This document shows positions 43,577-52,936 of a stretch of 64,000 nt of DNA, one piece after another (the stretch's first letter is position 1; the number at the start of each line of letters is the position of its first letter). The translations under genes were made by a program, and so were the position numbers. The stretch comes from Rummeliibacillus suwonensis. GTDB taxonomy: Bacteria > Bacillota > Bacilli > Bacillales_A > Planococcaceae. The notes below the pieces were generated by a model that was not told the origin of the DNA, did no database searches, and worked only from the letters and a program-made list of their open reading frames with translations. Location of the stretch: contig NZ_VCBL01000002.1 in NCBI RefSeq assembly GCF_007896435.1, positions 310,001 through 374,000 of the forward strand, read 5' to 3'.

Positions 43577-43755
43577 GAATCCCTTCTTTATGAATATATA
43601 TTACTGTATTTATCAAAAAAATTTATGACACATTATTAATTTCATATTCTTATGTCCTAAAAAAATATTTTTCACTTTACTCTCTATTACTAATGACTTA
43701 TCACTTTCTATTTACTATAATAATAATATAGAAAATTCAAGGAGACGTAGAATTC

Positions 43756-45768
43756 ATGAATGATATTCAAACAATTTTTCAAGCTGCAAATCCTGTATTA
43801 AACCAAACACCATATCCTATGATGATTTTGAATGCTGAAGGTATAGTTGTTGCTTGGAACCGACAAGCAGAAAAGACATTCGGCTATGCTGCGGAAGAAA
43901 TACTCGGAAATTTTACTCCCTTTATGGAAAAAGAAAAAGCAAATTTTTATAAGGGGCTATGGCAAAAAATTATTCACTCCGTCGATTCAATACAACTCGA
44001 TTCCATGGCTTTGCATACTAAAAAAGGGGAAAGCATGAATGTCCCTATTATATTTAAATCATTTACAATTGAAAATAGTCGTTTCGTTTATTGTCAATTT
44101 TTATTGATTTCGGCAGAACAAAGAGAAATCGTATCCTTTAATGAGTTTTCAAGCATCCGAGAAGGTTTAGAATCCTCTTTTATGATGCTCTCTATCGATC
44201 AAGAAGGATTAATTACATATGCGAATGATTTATTTCTAAAATATAGCAATTGGACCCCAAAACGAATAATTGGAAAAAGCTTCTGGCAAATGTTTCCTCA
44301 AGCCGCAGATGGCTCATCTATAGCTGATGTTATTTGGAAAGACTTGCAAAACGGAAAACAATGGAAAGGTGAAGTTGAAAAAATTACGAAAGATGGTCAA
44401 TCCTATTGGGTAGACCTGATCGCAATTCCAATTTATACTTCTGCAAAAGTACTTTCCAGCTTTCTAACATTAGAGAACGATATTACCGAAAAAAAGAGAT
44501 TACAAAATCGTCTCGAAAAAATCGCTTATATCGATCAAGAAACTGGACTTATGAACCGTTATCGTTTGGAACAAATTGTGAATAAAATGATTTCAAACAA
44601 TCAACATTTTACTTTTGTCTATTTTAGCATCGATAAATTTTACTCCTTAAAAGAGCTGTATGACAATCAAGCTGAAAAAATAATATTCCAAGAATTCACG
44701 CAAAGAATGAAGATGTATTTCCAAGATAGTTCCATGGCCCGTGTAAATATCAATGAGTTTGTTGTGCTAACGCCGCTTGGTGAATGGTTTATCCAAGGTT
44801 TTTTAACATACTTAGAACAGCACCCAATATACGTAAATAACACCATTCTCCCGCTTTCAATAAGTGGTGGGATCACAAAATATCCAGATGATCAAATTTC
44901 TTTTACACATTTGATGAAAGCCTCACATGCTGCGATTCAAAAAGTGCAAGCTGAAGGCGGCGGCAGCATTGTCAGCCTAACAAAAGCTGATCACAAAGCC
45001 TTACATACAAAATCAATCATTGAAAAAAGACTGCTTGTTGCATTAGATAAAAAAGATTTAAAAGTCTTATATCAACCACAGTTGGACTTAAAAACAGGAA
45101 AAATTACAACTGTAGAAGCTTTAGTTCGTTGGGATGATGAAGAAATTGGAACTGTTGCACCGGATGTTTTAATCCCTATCGCAGAAGAAACGGGATTGAT
45201 CAATGATATTGGTTCTTTTATGCTAGAAAATGCGTGTCAACAGGCTGCTGAATGGCACAAAAAAGGAATCGATATAAAGGTTAGCATCAATTCATCTGTT
45301 AGGGAATTCCGCGATAAAAATATGGTCAAACAGATACGCAAAATCCTTGAAGAAACTGGTTGCCCTGCAAAATTACTTCGTATTGAAATAACAGAAAAAT
45401 TTGCATTAGAGGCTGAGGCAGAAACCTCCATTATTAAACAAATGAAACAATTACAAAATGATGGGATCTCGTTTGTGCTTGATGATTTTGGCACTGGCTA
45501 TGCATCATTCCGCTATATGCAGTTGTTACCATTATCTCAAATCAAAATTGACCAAACATTTGTCTCTTCTATTCAATATCAACCAAAAAGTCAAAAATTG
45601 GTCCAAGGTATTATACAATTTGTAAAATCACTTAATATGCGTGTCCTGGCAGAAGGTGTTGAAACACAAGAACAACAAGATCTTCTCGCCGAATACGATT
45701 GTGATGCCATTCAAGGGTTCCATGTAAGCCATCCAATCGAAGCATCAGAAGTCGAAAAATTACTATAA
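43756..45768 (+). CDS. PAS-PAS-GGDEF(degenerate)-EAL c-di-GMP phosphodiesterase
   Basis: A 670-residue cytoplasmic signalling protein. Two PAS domains (about 10-130, NRQAEKTFGYAAEEILGNFT; and 135-250, YANDLFLKYSNWTPKRIIGK, with a PAC segment) precede a GGDEF-fold domain (255-415) in which the active-site loop reads NINEF (about 331-335) instead of GGDEF. The EAL domain (425-665) is intact: EALVRW at 454, LDDFGTGYASF, and IKIDQTFV. It should hydrolyse c-di-GMP, with the degenerate GGDEF domain as a possible GTP-sensing regulator. No membrane segment. AAGGAG precedes ATG 43756. Monocistronic. Confidence 0.9.
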   Translation: MNDIQTIFQAANPVLNQTPYPMMILNAEGIVVAWNRQAEKTFGYAAEEILGNFTPFMEKEKANFYKGLWQKIIHSVDSIQLDSMALHTKKGESMNVPIIFKSFTIENSRFVYCQFLLISAEQREIVSFNEFSSIREGLESSFMMLSIDQEGLITYANDLFLKYSNWTPKRIIGKSFWQMFPQAADGSSIADVIWKDLQNGKQWKGEVEKITKDGQSYWVDLIAIPIYTSAKVLSSFLTLENDITEKKRLQNRLEKIAYIDQETGLMNRYRLEQIVNKMISNNQHFTFVYFSIDKFYSLKELYDNQAEKIIFQEFTQRMKMYFQDSSMARVNINEFVVLTPLGEWFIQGFLTYLEQHPIYVNNTILPLSISGGITKYPDDQISFTHLMKASHAAIQKVQAEGGGSIVSLTKADHKALHTKSIIEKRLLVALDKKDLKVLYQPQLDLKTGKITTVEALVRWDDEEIGTVAPDVLIPIAEETGLINDIGSFMLENACQQAAEWHKKGIDIKVSINSSVREFRDKNMVKQIRKILEETGCPAKLLRIEITEKFALEAEAETSIIKQMKQLQNDGISFVLDDFGTGYASFRYMQLLPLSQIKIDQTFVSSIQYQPKSQKLVQGIIQFVKSLNMRVLAEGVETQEQQDLLAEYDCDAIQGFHVSHPIEASEVEKLL

Positions 45769-45794
45769 TTAAAAACAGATCTATCCGAAAAGCC

Positions 45795-45850
45795 AAAAGG
45801 TACAATTCATCAGCATCGATTTGATGATGGATTGTACCTTTTGCATTTTC
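45795..45850. terminator. Terminator between EAL gene and ThrE-type genes
   Basis: AAAAGGTACAAT (45795-45806) and ATTGTACCTTTT (45831-45842) pair, with a second inner TCATCA/TGATGA helix, then T-rich sequence. Shared by convergent genes. Confidence 0.8.
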
Positions 45851-45963
45851 AATTCTATGTCAAATATTTGGCAAAGGAATGAGGAAAATTCGCTGACTCT
45901 TTCTGTTCCTCCCTTTTCCAATACCTAACGGAACAACAAAATTTTAAACAAACCTCCGCTTAT

Positions 45964-46428
45964 TTATGAAGAGACCTTTGCCAATCTTGCCTTTCTTTTA
46001 CGTATTGCATTAAAAATCAATTGCATAAATACTTCAGCAAACACTAACCCCATAACAATGGCTCCTGAAATGATAAATACTCTTGCACCATATTGAATAC
46101 TTTTAGCATAATCATTCTCTACGATTGTTCTCATCGCATTATAGGCAAGCCCTCCTGGAACCAGAGGAATGATTCCAGCCACACTAAATACAATCATCGG
46201 CGTTTTGAATTGTCGTGCAAGCATATGCGCAACAATTGAAATGACAAAAGCGCCTATAAATGACGCAAACACTTCATCTACACCTTGGCGAATAAAGGCA
46301 TAATAGATCATCCACCCAGTCATACCGACTAATCCACAATGAAACAATGTTCTTTTAGGCGCATTAAAAATAACACCAAATGCTGCCGTTGCTAGAAAAC
46401 TTAGAACACCTTGAACGATCCAATCCAT
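45964..46428 (-). CDS. Threonine/serine exporter, small subunit (YjjB/DUF3815)
   Basis: A 154-residue membrane protein with five hydrophobic segments: DWIVQGVLSFLATAAFGVIF, a VFSVAGIIPLVPGGLAYNAM hallmark near residues 85-105 and a basic C-terminal IRKRKARLAKVSS. It is the YjjB-like half of a split ThrE transporter, pairing with the gene just upstream. ATG 46428 follows AGGAGGAGTTTT and is preferred to upstream in-frame codons to 46455, which would overlap the partner gene. Ten bp separate the two genes. Substrate from the family: L-Thr/L-Ser or succinate export; not deducible here. Confidence 0.88.
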   Translation of the reverse strand: MDWIVQGVLSFLATAAFGVIFNAPKRTLFHCGLVGMTGWMIYYAFIRQGVDEVFASFIGAFVISIVAHMLARQFKTPMIVFSVAGIIPLVPGGLAYNAMRTIVENDYAKSIQYGARVFIISGAIVMGLVFAEVFMQLIFNAIRKRKARLAKVSS

Positions 46429-46438
46429 AAAACTCCTC

Positions 46439-47188
46439 CTAAAATGACAATACAAGAGCTATACCAGCACCAATAGCAAAGGCAGTTAGAAGTGCCTCCA
46501 TTCCTTTTGCAACACCCGAAACAAAATGCCCCGCCATTAAATCACGTACAGCATTCGCTATTGGCAGACCAGGTACTAACGGCATAACCGAGCCAATGAT
46601 GATTTTATCAAGCTGATAGCCTAAGCCTGCCTGATACACCAAAACAGAAAGTAAACCCACAAATAACGAGCCCGTAAATTCAGCAAAAAATTTTACTTTT
46701 GTTAAAAAGTGCATCGCTAAAAAAATGAGATATCCAACTCCACCGATTACTATAGCATATGGAACATCATTCCATATGCCGTTAAACATAATTAAAAAGC
46801 AACCACTGGCAATTGCCGAAGCTAAAACTTGTACCCAAATCGGAAAAAACAGATTGGTATGCTCGATTCTTATCAATTCTTCATAAGCTTCTTCGAGCGT
46901 AATTGCACCCGCTGTTAATTTCCTGGAGACAGAATTAATAAAGGCAATCTTTTCTAAATCCGTTGTACGACTCGAAATTTGTGCAATCCTTGTAGGTCTT
47001 TTATGGCCTGCCGAAAATATAATGCCAGTAGGTGTAACAAAACTTTGAGCATCCGTTAATCCTTGAGAACTTGCCATTCTTAGCATCGTATCTTCTGCTC
47101 GATACGTTTCTGCACCACTTTGAATTAACAAACGCCCTGCGAGAAGAAAACAATCAATCGCTAATTCTTCTTGTGTTGTTTCAATCAT
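46439..47188 (-). CDS. Threonine/serine exporter, large subunit (YjjP/DUF1212)
   Basis: A 249-residue protein: a soluble N-terminal domain (residues 1-115, LAGRLLIQSGAETYRAEDTM and the TPTGIIFSAG stretch) followed by five membrane segments and the IIIGSVMPLVPGLPIANAVR DLMAG motif shared with the small subunit. Together they equal a full ThrE protein. The ATG at 47188 is chosen because GAGAGGGAAA precedes it; codons to 47209 add little. The pair runs convergently to the EAL gene and divergently from the deacetylase gene. Confidence 0.88.
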   Translation of the reverse strand: MIETTQEELAIDCFLLAGRLLIQSGAETYRAEDTMLRMASSQGLTDAQSFVTPTGIIFSAGHKRPTRIAQISSRTTDLEKIAFINSVSRKLTAGAITLEEAYEELIRIEHTNLFFPIWVQVLASAIASGCFLIMFNGIWNDVPYAIVIGGVGYLIFLAMHFLTKVKFFAEFTGSLFVGLLSVLVYQAGLGYQLDKIIIGSVMPLVPGLPIANAVRDLMAGHFVSGVAKGMEALLTAFAIGAGIALVLSF

Positions 47189-47327
47189 TTTCCCTCTCAC
47201 CTCATACATAAATTTAATTTTTTTGAAAACTTTTTAATAAAAATGTAATTTTTTTAAATTTCTTGCTCTTTTTTGATGTCAAATAAGTTAGAATAGAGTC
47301 ATCAAGTATAAAGGAGGCCGTTGGAAA

Positions 47328-48728
47328 GTGGCTACTATTCATCTTAAGAAGAAACATCGTTGGGTTGATCTTATATTAATAGGTTCCGCCCTAACATTGA
47401 CCGCCCTTATTATCTTTCTAGTTAGTGCAAGAGATAAAGATATCTCTTCCAATGATCCCGAAAATATTGCATTAGCGACATCATCAGACGCTGTGAAAGC
47501 TGTGAAAGAAAAAACAAAATATAATGGTATATATATAATTACTGAGAAATCATCCGATAAAAATGCGCCCTATACACTCCAATATCCTAGTACATCAAGT
47601 AAAGCATTCAACCAATCTGTAACAGATACTATACATACAGTTCGCGATCAATATTTAAAGGATATGGAAAAATTACTCCATAAGGACGACAAGCTTGCCA
47701 GCAGTCTAACGATTTCATACAAAACGATCGTACATAAAAAAAATTACTACTCATTTGTTTTAACACAATCCCTATACAATGGTATAGACTCTAAACAAAA
47801 AAGTATAAAAACTTTTACGTATGATCAAAAAAATAAAAAGCAAATCTTGCTCCAAGATGTGATTCCATCTCAAAAAAATTTGACTCCATTATCACAAGCT
47901 GTCAAAAAAGAGATGAGTAAAGATACCGAGCTAAAAAAATTAATGAAAACAACCATTATTCAAGAATCGACTCAACCTATTTGGACAAATTTCGCCAAAT
48001 ATTCTCTATCCGACAAAACATTTACCGTTTACTATGATGGTCGCGCATTATCTAAAAATATAGACAAAATTAAAGCGGTTCATATTCCTTTATCTTCTAT
48101 TAATAACATACTTGCACAGCCATATAAAGTAGAAATCAAAAAATTGGTTAAGAAAAAGCCGACAAAATTTGTAGCGCTAACATTTGACGATGGTCCAAGC
48201 GATTCTGTAACACCCAAAGTATTAAAGATATTAAAAAAGCATCATGCAAAGGCAACTTTTTTTATGGTTGGCACTCAAGTGAATGCGCATCCAAAAACAG
48301 CTAAACAAGTTTCCAATGCAGGACATGAAATTGGCAATCATTCCTATTCACATGCTGATTTAAAACGACTTTCAAATGCAAAAATTAAGAGTCAAATATC
48401 TAGAACAAACAAGGCCATCAAAAAAGCAACTGGTCATAATCCAACCGTCTTTAGACCTCCCTATGGATCATGTGACAAAAGAGTTCGAGAACAAACAAAA
48501 CTACCTGTTATTTTATGGAATGTCGATACAAGAGATTGGGAGCATCGTAATGCACACAAGCTGCTAGCCTATGTTAAACAATATACTTATCCTGGAGCTA
48601 TTATTTTAATGCATGATATCCATATGCCGACTGCGAATGGACTAGATGCAGTACTTACTTATCTTGAAAAAGAAGGATATACATTTGTTACGGTTTCCGA
48701 ACTTAATAAGATGAAAAAGAAAAAATAA
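47328..48728 (+). CDS. pdaC: PdaC-type polysaccharide deacetylase
   Basis: A 466-residue membrane-anchored enzyme: one N-terminal TM (about 13-33, signal anchor), a DUF4163/DUF3298 region (60-265) and a C-terminal NodB domain. NodB motifs are complete: ALTFDDGPS (catalytic Asp), HEIGNHSYSHADL (zinc His pair), FRPPYGSCDK, WNVDTRDWEH and ILMHDIHM. The layout matches Bacillus PdaC, which deacetylates N-acetylmuramic acid in peptidoglycan and lowers lysozyme sensitivity; activity on other N-acetylated glycans is possible. The start is GTG 47328, 10 nt after AAAGGAGG. Monocistronic. Confidence 0.88.
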   Translation: MATIHLKKKHRWVDLILIGSALTLTALIIFLVSARDKDISSNDPENIALATSSDAVKAVKEKTKYNGIYIITEKSSDKNAPYTLQYPSTSSKAFNQSVTDTIHTVRDQYLKDMEKLLHKDDKLASSLTISYKTIVHKKNYYSFVLTQSLYNGIDSKQKSIKTFTYDQKNKKQILLQDVIPSQKNLTPLSQAVKKEMSKDTELKKLMKTTIIQESTQPIWTNFAKYSLSDKTFTVYYDGRALSKNIDKIKAVHIPLSSINNILAQPYKVEIKKLVKKKPTKFVALTFDDGPSDSVTPKVLKILKKHHAKATFFMVGTQVNAHPKTAKQVSNAGHEIGNHSYSHADLKRLSNAKIKSQISRTNKAIKKATGHNPTVFRPPYGSCDKRVREQTKLPVILWNVDTRDWEHRNAHKLLAYVKQYTYPGAIILMHDIHMPTANGLDAVLTYLEKEGYTFVTVSELNKMKKKK

Positions 48729-48778
48729 AAAGGGTCATTCTAAAAATTCAATTTTGAATTTTTAGATGCCCTTTTTTT
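48729..48778. terminator. Terminator between pdaC and dehydrogenase genes
   Basis: AAAGGG and CTAAAAATTC pair with GAATTTTTAG and GCCCTTT (48729-48778), followed by seven T. Serves the convergent genes. Confidence 0.85.
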
Positions 48779-48787
48779 CTCTTCCTC

Positions 48788-49960
48788 TTACCCCTTCACG
48801 ATATTTGTAGAACGGTGCTTTGTTTCCGTAATCGTAATACCTCTTTTTTTCATTTCACGAATATAGGCTTCTCCTGGGACAACTTTTTCTGGTGGTAACA
48901 CTCCCCGCTCCTTAATAGTGCCATCCCCTATTAACTGCGCAACTACTGAAATAGAATTTGCTGTTGCTAAAGCCATGGCAGTTTCATTATTTTCTTGATT
49001 TCTATACGTTATCATTTCGTATTCATAGGTCACTGCTTCCTCATTACGTTCGCCTTTGACTACGACACGTAATAAAACAACATCTTGCTTATTGCCGAGC
49101 GCAATTTTACTTTGTAATACTTCTCGCAACACATCTCTTACCTTCACCGTTTGACCATTAATATTTACTTCTGTATCTTTCCTTGTTAAGCCTAAGTCCA
49201 CTAATAATTGGAACTTTTTCGCATGTCCTGCATAACGGACCGTTTTATATTCTAATGTTTGAACACCTGGATAAGATTGCGCCAATGTCGATAATCCCCC
49301 TGATGTATGGAACGCTTCCAGCCCACTGAATCCTTTGAAATAGAAAGGTTCAACTTCAGACAAGGATGGAATTTCACGCAATACCCCATTTCGAACAACA
49401 TGGGATGGATCTGTATAATGATCAAAAACACCTTCTAACGAAAAGACGACATTGTATTCTAAAGGTGGCTCCTTCTCAACAGGAATACCGCCTACATAAA
49501 TTTTGATCGATTTTACATTATCCAATTTAGAAGCACCTAATCCAGCTAAAATATTGACCATCCCTGGTGCAACGCCTATATCCGGGATCAGTGTCAATCC
49601 TTTTGCTTTTGCCGCAGGATTCAGCTTCAATATTTCATCTGTTATTCCTCCGATATGCCCACCGAGATCAACAGAATGGACCCCTACCTCAATGGCAGTT
49701 CGAGCCACTTTTTCATTGAACTTATAAAATAGTGCATTCACGACAACATTTGCCTTCGACATCACGATTTTAAGCTGTTGGTCATCTGTAGCATCCAACT
49801 TTAAGACCTCAATCTTATTCGTTTGAAGTGTATCTGCAAATTGCTGTGCCTGTGCTACGTTTAAATCGGCCAAAAAAACTTTCCCAACCTTAGGGTTTTT
49901 TACTAAATCACGAGCAGCTTCTTTCCCCATTAAACCAGCACCTAATACGACAATCTTCAT
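48788..49960 (-). CDS. Saccharopine dehydrogenase family protein
   Basis: A 390-residue NAD(P)-dependent enzyme. The N-terminal Rossmann fold starts [20 protein letters not shown] (GxGxxG), with [20 protein letters not shown] after the second strand; the catalytic/C-terminal domain from about residue 125 includes [14 protein letters not shown]. This is the bacterial lysine-dehydrogenase/saccharopine-reductase-like branch (Lys9 fold). The direct amino-acid substrate is unknown: lysine 6-dehydrogenase or carboxynorspermidine-type activities are both possible. ATG 49960 is preceded by GGGGAGG. No lysine pathway genes are adjacent. Confidence 0.82.
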   Translation of the reverse strand: MKIVVLGAGLMGKEAARDLVKNPKVGKVFLADLNVAQAQQFADTLQTNKIEVLKLDATDDQQLKIVMSKANVVVNALFYKFNEKVARTAIEVGVHSVDLGGHIGGITDEILKLNPAAKAKGLTLIPDIGVAPGMVNILAGLGASKLDNVKSIKIYVGGIPVEKEPPLEYNVVFSLEGVFDHYTDPSHVVRNGVLREIPSLSEVEPFYFKGFSGLEAFHTSGGLSTLAQSYPGVQTLEYKTVRYAGHAKKFQLLVDLGLTRKDTEVNINGQTVKVRDVLREVLQSKIALGNKQDVVLLRVVVKGERNEEAVTYEYEMITYRNQENNETAMALATANSISVVAQLIGDGTIKERGVLPPEKVVPGEAYIREMKKRGITITETKHRSTNIVKG

Positions 49961-50306
49961 ACTATATACCTCCCCTTATTTGATGTCACTTGTATAACTT
50001 TGTGCTTTTCTAAGTGCTCTTTATATCTCTATGCATAACGGTATGACCTCATGCCCTCATAACTCTCCATGACCATCCCTCAACTCCTCATATACAAATA
50101 GCGCAGAGAAATTCTATATTTTTACTTTCGTAACAGGCAATAGGCGACCTCCTCCTCAAGACTCAGGCATGAAGTAGAAAATAATGGAGGCACTGTCTTT
50201 TAAGCTTGATTGGCTCCATAGATACCCAGTAGAGGATAAGGAACCTCCTTAGAGAAAATTTCATGCAAAAACGTAATTATGAAAGCGTGAATGCTTATTA
50301 AATTTT
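49961..50306. other. Intergenic region with degenerate repeat sequence
   Basis: Between 50130 and 50260 lies AACAGGCAATAGG ... ACTCAGGCATGAAG, weakly like the type C repeat and its short hairpin. No reading frame with a ribosome binding site was found. Confidence 0.4.
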
Positions 50307-50690
50307 TATATAAATTCCATAAATCATTTTCTTCTTAAAAAATACGAACATTTAATAATAGCTAATTTTATAGTTGTGGAGCGGAAGACGGCGACTCCTC
50401 GAAAATGCATGCATTTTCTTCGTGCGGTGCTAGTTCAGGAAGTTTATTCAAAGTCCTACGGGAAAAGCTTGAGCTGAAAGCCCCGCAGGAACAATTTAAG
50501 GGACAAAGCCTAAGTTCGCCACGTCCTGTGGCAACGGCTTCGGGGTCAACATCGTGTCGACCCGAGGAGATTGAAGCCAAGCCCGTGGAAAGCGCCGTCT
50601 GGAGCGGAACAAAAATTTCTGAATATTAATGTTCATGTTGATTTAAAATGTTCGTGTTTTTTATCCGAATTTTACATTATGAAATTGATT
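50307..50690. repeat. Type A inverted-repeat element, copy 2
   Basis: A 384-bp element in opposite orientation to copy 1 at 1964-2351. The core (50375-50615) differs from the reverse complement of copy 1 at only scattered positions, and similarity continues through both termini (AAAAAATACGAACATTTAA at the left, ATGTTCGTGTTTTTTATC ... TTATGAAATTGATTT at the right). CCACGTCCTGTGG is at 50519-50531. Open frames on both strands inside it are side effects of the palindromic core. Confidence 0.8.
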
Positions 50691-50796
50691 TAATTTTTTT
50701 ACAATTAACGATAAGTTTAAAAAGTTGAAACTTTTTTTATTTTTACTACGTATTTATACTTAGATTGAGGTCATCAAATGATTCGGAGGTATTAAA

Positions 50797-51588
50797 ATGA
50801 ATAATCATGAAATTGATTACAAACTACATGGCGATGATATGCAATTTGTTGAGGTAGAACTAGATCCAAATGAAACAGTTATTGCCGAGGCTGGCGCCTT
50901 GATGATGATGGAAGACGGTATTCGTATGGAAACTGTATTTGGTGATGGTTCAAGAAGTGGCGGTGGTGGATTCATGAGTAAGCTAATGGGTGCTGGTAAA
51001 CGTTTAATTACTGGCGAAAGTTTATTTATCACTACATTCACTAATGAGGGTGATGGCAAAAAACATGTTTCTTTTGCAGCCCCTTATCCCGGCAAAATTA
51101 TTCCAATGGATTTGAGTACCCTTAATGGCAAAATCATTTGCCAAAAAGACGCTTTTCTTGCAGCGGCCAAAGGTGTCTCCATAGGAATTGAATTCCAAAG
51201 AAAATTGGGTACTGGTTTCTTTGGTGGTGAAGGTTTCATCATGCAAAAATTAGAAGGTGATGGCATGGCATTTGTTCATGCTGGCGGTACAATCGTTCGC
51301 AAAGAACTTCAACCAGGAGAAAAACTGCGTGTCGATACAGGCTGTCTCGTTGCCATGACAAGCTCTGTGGATTACAATATCGAAGCCGTTGGTGGTGTAA
51401 AAACTGCGTTATTTGGCGGTGAAGGCCTGTTCTTTGCAACACTTAATGGACCAGGGACCGTATGGATTCAATCATTGCCATTCAGTCGCTTAGCGAGCCG
51501 AGTATTCGCAGCGGCTCCTCAAACACCAGGAGGCTCTACCGATGAAAAAGGTATCGGTGGCTTATTTGACTTGTTTAGTGATGATTAA
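50797..51588 (+). CDS. AIM24/TIGR00266 family protein
   Basis: A 263-residue soluble protein of the TIGR00266/AIM24 beta-helix-like family. [20 protein letters not shown], then [20 protein letters not shown], opens the domain; [20 protein letters not shown] and the C-terminal [20 protein letters not shown] are its glycine-rich signatures. The family's biochemical role is unresolved in bacteria. No signal peptide. CGGAGG lies before ATG 50797. Ended by the hairpin 51769-51806. Confidence 0.9.
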   Translation: MNNHEIDYKLHGDDMQFVEVELDPNETVIAEAGALMMMEDGIRMETVFGDGSRSGGGGFMSKLMGAGKRLITGESLFITTFTNEGDGKKHVSFAAPYPGKIIPMDLSTLNGKIICQKDAFLAAAKGVSIGIEFQRKLGTGFFGGEGFIMQKLEGDGMAFVHAGGTIVRKELQPGEKLRVDTGCLVAMTSSVDYNIEAVGGVKTALFGGEGLFFATLNGPGTVWIQSLPFSRLASRVFAAAPQTPGGSTDEKGIGGLFDLFSDD

Positions 51589-52306
51589 CTAAAAAAATCA
51601 ATAGCTCGGATTCTACAATAAGAGGAACGCTTCCTTAGTAAGATTCTTGTCGGCCCTCACCGAAGGGTAATTGAATCAATTGTTCTTTTCAGGTAGTTGA
51701 TCCCTATCATACTAAGGTAGGAACCGTACTCCTGCTAGTGCAAGATAAAGGAATAAATTAAATGATTTGCTCTCCATTATTACAACAATAATGGAGAGCT
51801 TTTATTTTTTCTAAGGTTCTGCTTCATCGTGCATATCTCCAATTTAATATAAATGGATACTTTTTTAATGAAACCTCTAACAAAGCTTCTTTGGAAATCG
51901 CCCCCATGTATCCCTATCATGTAGCTTCACTTACTAAATAACAGCTTTTTGAATGATTTTTTCCCAAAATGGGAAGTATGTAGGCAAAGATTCCTGTAAT
52001 AGGTTCCAATAAAATCACACAGTAGGGATTTTCTTTACCCTTCACTTATCGTCTGCTCATGACTTGCATTTTGGCGTGGAGGTACTTCCTGTTATGTGAG
52101 ATAAAGCAAGCTTCCTTCAGTAAAGTTTTTTCCATTAAGAGTAAAAGGAACACAGGCTACCTATAGTATCACTTGTACTTCAGATTGAACTTTTACTGGT
52201 GGTGGATTCCTTTTCCTATCTTCTATAGAATTCTTGAAATCTTGCGTCGGTCGAGGCTTACTGTCTATTTACAGAATAAAAATTTAGTATGGAGGTCAAT
52301 TAGATT
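51589..52306. other. Non-coding region of decayed repeats before the oxidase operon
   Basis: Two blocks (51600-51760, 52060-52260) show weak type C similarity, for example GATAAAGCAAGCTTCCTTCAG at 52100 against GATAAAGGGAAGCTTCCATCAG at 31914. No coding frame with a ribosome binding site. A terminator lies at 51769-51806; the oxidase promoter must lie in 52150-52290 but I cannot fix it. Confidence 0.45.
51769..51811 (+). terminator. Terminator downstream of the AIM24 gene
   Basis: A perfect 13-bp stem (51769-51781 / 51787-51799, GCTCTCCATTATT arms) with a 5-nt loop and TTTTATTTTTT. Confidence 0.88.
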
Positions 52307-52429
52307 ATGGGAGACAAAAAACAACCAGATGCAAATCTGAAAGGAACTCTCTTTTTGGTTGTAGTTCTGGGGATTTTTATTATAGTAGTTTGGTCACTAG
52401 TATTAAACCTGTATTTTGATCGTTTCTAA
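52307..52429 (+). CDS. Cytochrome oxidase subunit IIa-like small membrane protein
   Basis: A 40-residue protein, MGDKKQPDANLKGTLFLVVV followed by LGIFIIVVWSLVLNLYFDRF. One membrane helix spans about residues 13-36 with a cytoplasmic polar N-terminus. Its size, single helix and place directly before the CuA subunit match subunit IIa of ba3-type oxidases, where it supplies the helix missing from subunit II. ATG 52307 follows ATGGAGG at about 11 nt. It is 24 bp from the subunit II gene. Confidence 0.8.
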   Translation: MGDKKQPDANLKGTLFLVVVLGIFIIVVWSLVLNLYFDRF

Positions 52430-52453
52430 ATCAAGAAGAAAGTAGGAAACTAA

Positions 52454-52936
52454 ATGCATCTGCATAAATATGAAAGATACTGGCTGATATTTGGTGGAGC
52501 CTCTCTTGTGATCTTCCTTCTAATTACAGGTATTATGGCATTCCATTATGGAAGTCACCCACCAAGCGCCAAAAAAACGATTAACTATGAACAAGTGGAA
52601 CAAATAGCTCCATTCAACAAACCAGGTGTTCATAAGGTATCAGGAAAGGATTGGGATTATGAAGTCGTATTGGTAGCTTCAGCATTCTATTATAATCCAC
52701 CTGAATTGAAGGTGCCTGTTGGTTCAAAAGTGAAATTCATCATTACTTCAAAAGATGTGGTTCATGGATTCGAAATAACTGGAACAAATGTCAACATGAT
52801 GGCAGAGCCTGGCTATATCTCTGAATACACCACAACAGTCGATAAGGCCGGTGATTATTTAATTGTTTGTAGTGAATATTGTGGTGTAGGTCATGCTCAA
52901 ATGCATTCTATGTTAAGGGTGGTGGATTCTAAATGA
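52454..52936 (+). CDS. b(o/a)3-type cytochrome c oxidase subunit II
   Basis: A 160-residue subunit with a single N-terminal helix (about 10-30) and an external cupredoxin domain. The CuA site is complete: His in SKDVVHGFEI, and CSEYCGVGHAQMHSML supplying both cysteines, Glu, His and Met. It accepts electrons from cytochrome c and passes them to subunit I. The one-helix form is typical of B-family (ba3) oxidases. The stop overlaps the subunit I start by 4 bp (ATGA). Confidence 0.92.
   Translation: MHLHKYERYWLIFGGASLVIFLLITGIMAFHYGSHPPSAKKTINYEQVEQIAPFNKPGVHKVSGKDWDYEVVLVASAFYYNPPELKVPVGSKVKFIITSKDVVHGFEITGTNVNMMAEPGYISEYTTTVDKAGDYLIVCSEYCGVGHAQMHSMLRVVDSK

Noticed and set aside
49961-50306. 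Possible riboswitch upstream of the dehydrogenase gene
   Set aside because: No known aptamer motif (lysine, SAM or T-box) could be identified by eye; the sequence resembles decayed repeats.
50368-50629. Open frames of about 70 codons on both strands in the type A copy
   Set aside because: They lie entirely within the GC-rich palindromic core, are mirrored in the other copy with different reading, and lack ribosome binding sites.
51589-52306. Possible structured RNA before the oxidase operon
   Set aside because: The resemblance to type C repeats explains the hairpin-rich sequence, and no known class fits.
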